In this document: positions 6,563-8,008 of the stretch, piece after piece
Numbering within the stretch: the first letter of the stretch is position 1
Layout: the number at the start of each line of letters is the position of its first letter
Notes under the pieces: generated by a model
Database searches by the model: none
What the model saw: the letters and a program-made list of their open reading frames with translations, nothing else
Told to the model about the DNA's origin: nothing
Source: Paludibacter sp.
GTDB lineage: Bacteria; Bacteroidota; Bacteroidia; Bacteroidales; Paludibacteraceae
Direction of reading: 5' to 3'
Length of the DNA: 8,008 bases
Assembly (NCBI GenBank): GCA_028748945.1
Contig: JAQTOL010000135.1
Coordinates: 1-8,008 of the forward strand
Made by a program: the position numbers and the translations under genes

Positions 6563-6695
6563 CCGTTATGTTTTTTAGTTAGAGGGAATTTAAGTGTTTG
6601 CGAGTTACACCGGTAATTAAAGATTATACTATCTCTGTTACCTGAAATTGTAGATCAATTATGCTTTAAATCGGTTCCATAAAAATTGAAACGGT

Positions 6696-6762
6696 CAAAG
6701 GTACGCTTCTTTATGGCAAAACAGTTACATAACTTTATAAATATGTTACACAATTCACACAT
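6696..6762 (-). promoter_or_regulatory. Operator site C and -7 box upstream of the AraC regulator gene
   Basis: This is the third copy of the shared operator (6724-6762), with half-sites GTTACATAA and GTTACACAA starting 21 bp apart, followed by TTCACAC. On the minus strand TACCTTTG (6696-6703) is a perfect TAnnTTTG -7 box 20 bp from the operator edge. The predicted leader before the AraC ATG is about 130 nt (6563-6690), in which I see no riboswitch or clear hairpin. The position suggests autoregulation. The stretch 6563-6817 contains only this promoter, its leader and the DUF6629 3' region. Confidence 0.68.
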
Positions 6763-6817
6763 TTCTGATCTTAACCGAAAGAAAGAAGGGTCTATAGAAT
6801 CAATTATAATCAGAAAT

Positions 6818-7474
6818 TTATCGTCCCAAAATGTATTTACGGCGGGCATCTCTCAAAATCCACAGAATGACAATGCTAATGAGTGCTCCAAAAAAGCACC
6901 AAACTGAAGTCAGGTATTGGGTAAAAAATATTATCGTAACCAGGCAGGAGAATGCCATTAATATACCTAACAAATAAGTCCGTTTAATTGTTGAAACAAA
7001 TAACGGAGTAATAGAGGTTATCAGATAAAGTGAAAAGGCCACAATTTGTAATGATTTCGGGTAACCTTCGAGATATACGATATGATAACCACTGATCACG
7101 GGGGTTACATTATAGGAGAAAAGACAATAAATAAAATACAAGGATACTGCCACACCCACACCCAGAAATCCCCGCAATATTTTAATTCTACCTTTATTTT
7201 TCTCCATTAACAATACTGCAAGCGGAACCATAAAAGGCCAAAATACTTCCGCCATAATCAGAAATGAATAGGTGCTGAATTTTAGTAAACCGGCATATTC
7301 GGGGTTTTGTAATGACAACCAGACGAAGCCTTCGGCAATTTGCTGAAGACCAAAAAATAACGGGATACTTGCAAAAACCAGTTGTGAAGGTTTGTGCACT
7401 TTCCGAATGGTAGCAACGCCTATGGCAGCTACAACCACACCTCCAATAAAACTGGCTTCTGTTGAAAAACACAT
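6818..7474 (-). CDS. DUF6629 family integral membrane protein
   Basis: The product has 218 residues. The N-terminus MCFSTEASFIGGVVVAAIGV is the hallmark of the DUF6629 family (MCFS.xASF). About seven transmembrane helices can be drawn: 8-24, 31-52, 66-90, 100-119, 139-160, 165-184 and 188-207. The family motif FGLQQIAEGFVWL (41-53) lies at the end of helix two. The C-terminus RDARRKYILGR is basic and probably cytoplasmic. Biochemical function is unknown and no catalytic motif is seen. Operator site D and a perfect -7 box lie upstream, which links it to the AraC regulator and the two leftmost genes. No terminator is visible between its stop and the AraC promoter, so read-through into the AraC gene is possible. 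Confidence 0.88.
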   Translation of the reverse strand: MCFSTEASFIGGVVVAAIGVATIRKVHKPSQLVFASIPLFFGLQQIAEGFVWLSLQNPEYAGLLKFSTYSFLIMAEVFWPFMVPLAVLLMEKNKGRIKILRGFLGVGVAVSLYFIYCLFSYNVTPVISGYHIVYLEGYPKSLQIVAFSLYLITSITPLFVSTIKRTYLLGILMAFSCLVTIIFFTQYLTSVWCFFGALISIVILWILRDARRKYILGR

Positions 7475-7548
7475 AGTATTTATTTTATGAATGAATTGAT
7501 AATTGTTATGATTTTATTTCGTTTGCGTATCTTCATTTTTTCTGAGGG

Positions 7549-7615
7549 CAAAGGTATTCAACCATACAAAGTGAAAGTTACATAACTTTAATAAAAAGTT
7601 GCACAATTCACACAT
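7549..7615 (-). promoter_or_regulatory. Operator site D and -7 box upstream of the DUF6629 gene
   Basis: This is the fourth operator copy (7577-7615), with half-sites GTTACATAA and GTTGCACAA 21 bp apart and then TTCACAC. On the minus strand TACCTTTG (7549-7556) is a perfect -7 box 20 bp from the operator edge, identical in sequence and spacing to site C. The predicted leader is about 70 nt. Only here the distal end forms an extra inverted repeat, ATTCACA-CATC-TGTGAAT (7606-7623). Confidence 0.68.
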
Positions 7616-7627
7616 CTGTGAATATAA

Positions 7628-7820
7628 CCCCTAGCCCCTAAAGGGGAACAAAATTAGTACTGTTTATCAAAATCAAAGAAAAAAAGAATTGAATATAAAG
7701 AACAACCAATATGTAAAAAAAGTAACCCCACTTCCCTACACGATAGCTATCGGGATATAGGAACTGGGGTTATTTGAAGCCCCTTTAGGGTCCCGATAGC
7801 TATCGGGATGGGGTTATTTT
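7628..7820. repeat. Composite of REP-like palindromes between the DUF6629 promoter and the DUF3494 gene
   Basis: This intergenic stretch is built of short repeated palindromes. CCCCTAAAGGGG (7635-7646) recurs inverted as CCCCTTTAGGG (7780-7790). The perfect 18-bp palindrome TCCCGATAGCTATCGGGA (7791-7808) recurs in part at 7741-7755. TGGGGTTATTT is directly repeated at 7765-7775 and 7809-7819. Such CCCC/GGGG and GATAGCTATC units are common scattered intergenic repeats in Bacteroidota. I see no gene here. Confidence 0.75.
7715..7771 (-). terminator. Probable Rho-independent terminator of the right-edge DUF3494 gene
   Basis: AACCCCA (7724-7730) pairs with TGGGGTT (7765-7771). The stem continues imperfectly through TTCC/GGAA and encloses the GATAGCTATC palindrome. 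In the minus direction the hairpin is followed by a run of seven T residues (plus-strand A run 7715-7721). It lies about 50 bp behind the stop of the DUF3494 gene, so the repeat unit appears to have been adopted as its terminator. Confidence 0.65.
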
Positions 7821-7821
7821 C

Positions 7822-8008
7822 TTACTTTTTCACTATCGTATTGCCAGCCATTACAATACCACCAGTTCTTGCCAGTGCTTTACCATCGAGGGTAGCACCG
7901 GTATTGAAAGTAATGGATTGCATAGCAAGGATGGTTCCTTTAAAAACAGACGTAGTACCAAAAGTGGCCGAACTGCCGACTACCCAAAAGATATTGGAAG
8001 CCGAAGCA
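7822..8008 (-). CDS. C-terminal end of a DUF3494 ice-binding-like protein, 5' part outside window
   Basis: The last 61 residues and TAA (7822-7824) are visible. They read NIFWVVGSSATFGTTSVFKG, then TILAMQSITFNTGATLDGKA and LARTGGIVMAGNTIVKK. This is the typical end of the DUF3494 (PF11999) beta-solenoid: FWxVGSSATxG, FKGTILAxxSIT, and TGATxxGxxLAR followed by the last strand. Proteins of this family include bacterial ice-binding and ice-adhesion proteins, usually secreted, though many members have not been shown to bind ice. No C-terminal sorting domain follows. The remnant at 923-1055 is a homologue of the same end. The promoter and N-terminus lie to the right of the window, so lipoprotein status and operator cannot be judged. 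Confidence 0.9.
   Translation of the reverse strand, partial: ASASNIFWVVGSSATFGTTSVFKGTILAMQSITFNTGATLDGKALARTGGIVMAGNTIVKK

Noticed and set aside
6604..6650. GTTACAC and GTTACC in the AraC leader as a fifth operator
   Set aside because: The half-site spacing and the TTCACAC block are missing.
6655..6907. Short open frames on both strands over the DUF6629 3' end and the AraC promoter
   Set aside because: They overlap the operator, the -7 box and the DUF6629 gene in other frames and encode no recognisable protein.

Overview
The window looks like a chromosomal segment of a Bacteroidota bacterium (Flavobacteriia, Sphingobacteriia or Bacteroidia type). The DNA is AT-rich. Start codons lack clear Shine-Dalgarno sequences, and four candidate promoters carry TAnnTTTG-type -7 boxes (one with a single mismatch). 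The lipoprotein signal, the AraC regulator and the hybrid kinase ending in HKMIPSFSIMG are all typical of this phylum. Every gene I can support lies on the minus strand, so transcription runs from high to low coordinates.

Layout from right to left, which is the direction of transcription. At 7822-8008 is the C-terminal end of a DUF3494 (ice-binding-like) protein, followed by a composite palindrome and terminator region at about 7628-7820. At 6818-7474 is a seven-helix DUF6629 membrane protein. At 6002-6562 is a short AraC-family regulator. A phosphorelay operon follows: a free-standing HPt protein (5538-5909), a 1035-residue cytoplasmic hybrid histidine kinase (2421-5528) and a receiver-only response regulator (1993-2424) whose start overlaps the kinase stop. 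A strong terminator (1903-1941) closes the operon. Next come a heptamer repeat, a 311-bp MITE-like element (1567-1877) with 17-bp terminal inverted repeats and a perfect 7-bp target duplication, a 61-residue Thivi_2564-type membrane protein (1140-1325), the 3' remnant of a second DUF3494 gene (923-1055) with a terminator, and the start of an Ig-like (Big_5-type) lipoprotein (1-595) that runs off the left edge.

The most notable signal is regulatory. A 39-bp motif occurs four times, always in the same orientation. It consists of two half-sites repeated exactly 21 bp apart, and it ends 20-21 bp before a -7 box. It lies upstream of the lipoprotein, the Thivi_2564 protein, the AraC regulator and the DUF6629 protein. 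A 21-bp direct repeat over the -33 region is the geometry expected of an AraC-family activator, so the encoded AraC protein, which would then regulate itself, is the natural candidate. No convincing promoter or terminator is visible in the 92 bp between the AraC gene and the HPt gene, so the phosphorelay may be read from the same promoter. I infer an envelope or environmental stress regulon combining surface (ice-binding-like/Ig-like) proteins, small membrane proteins and a phosphorelay. The families are recognised, but the regulon as a unit is inference.
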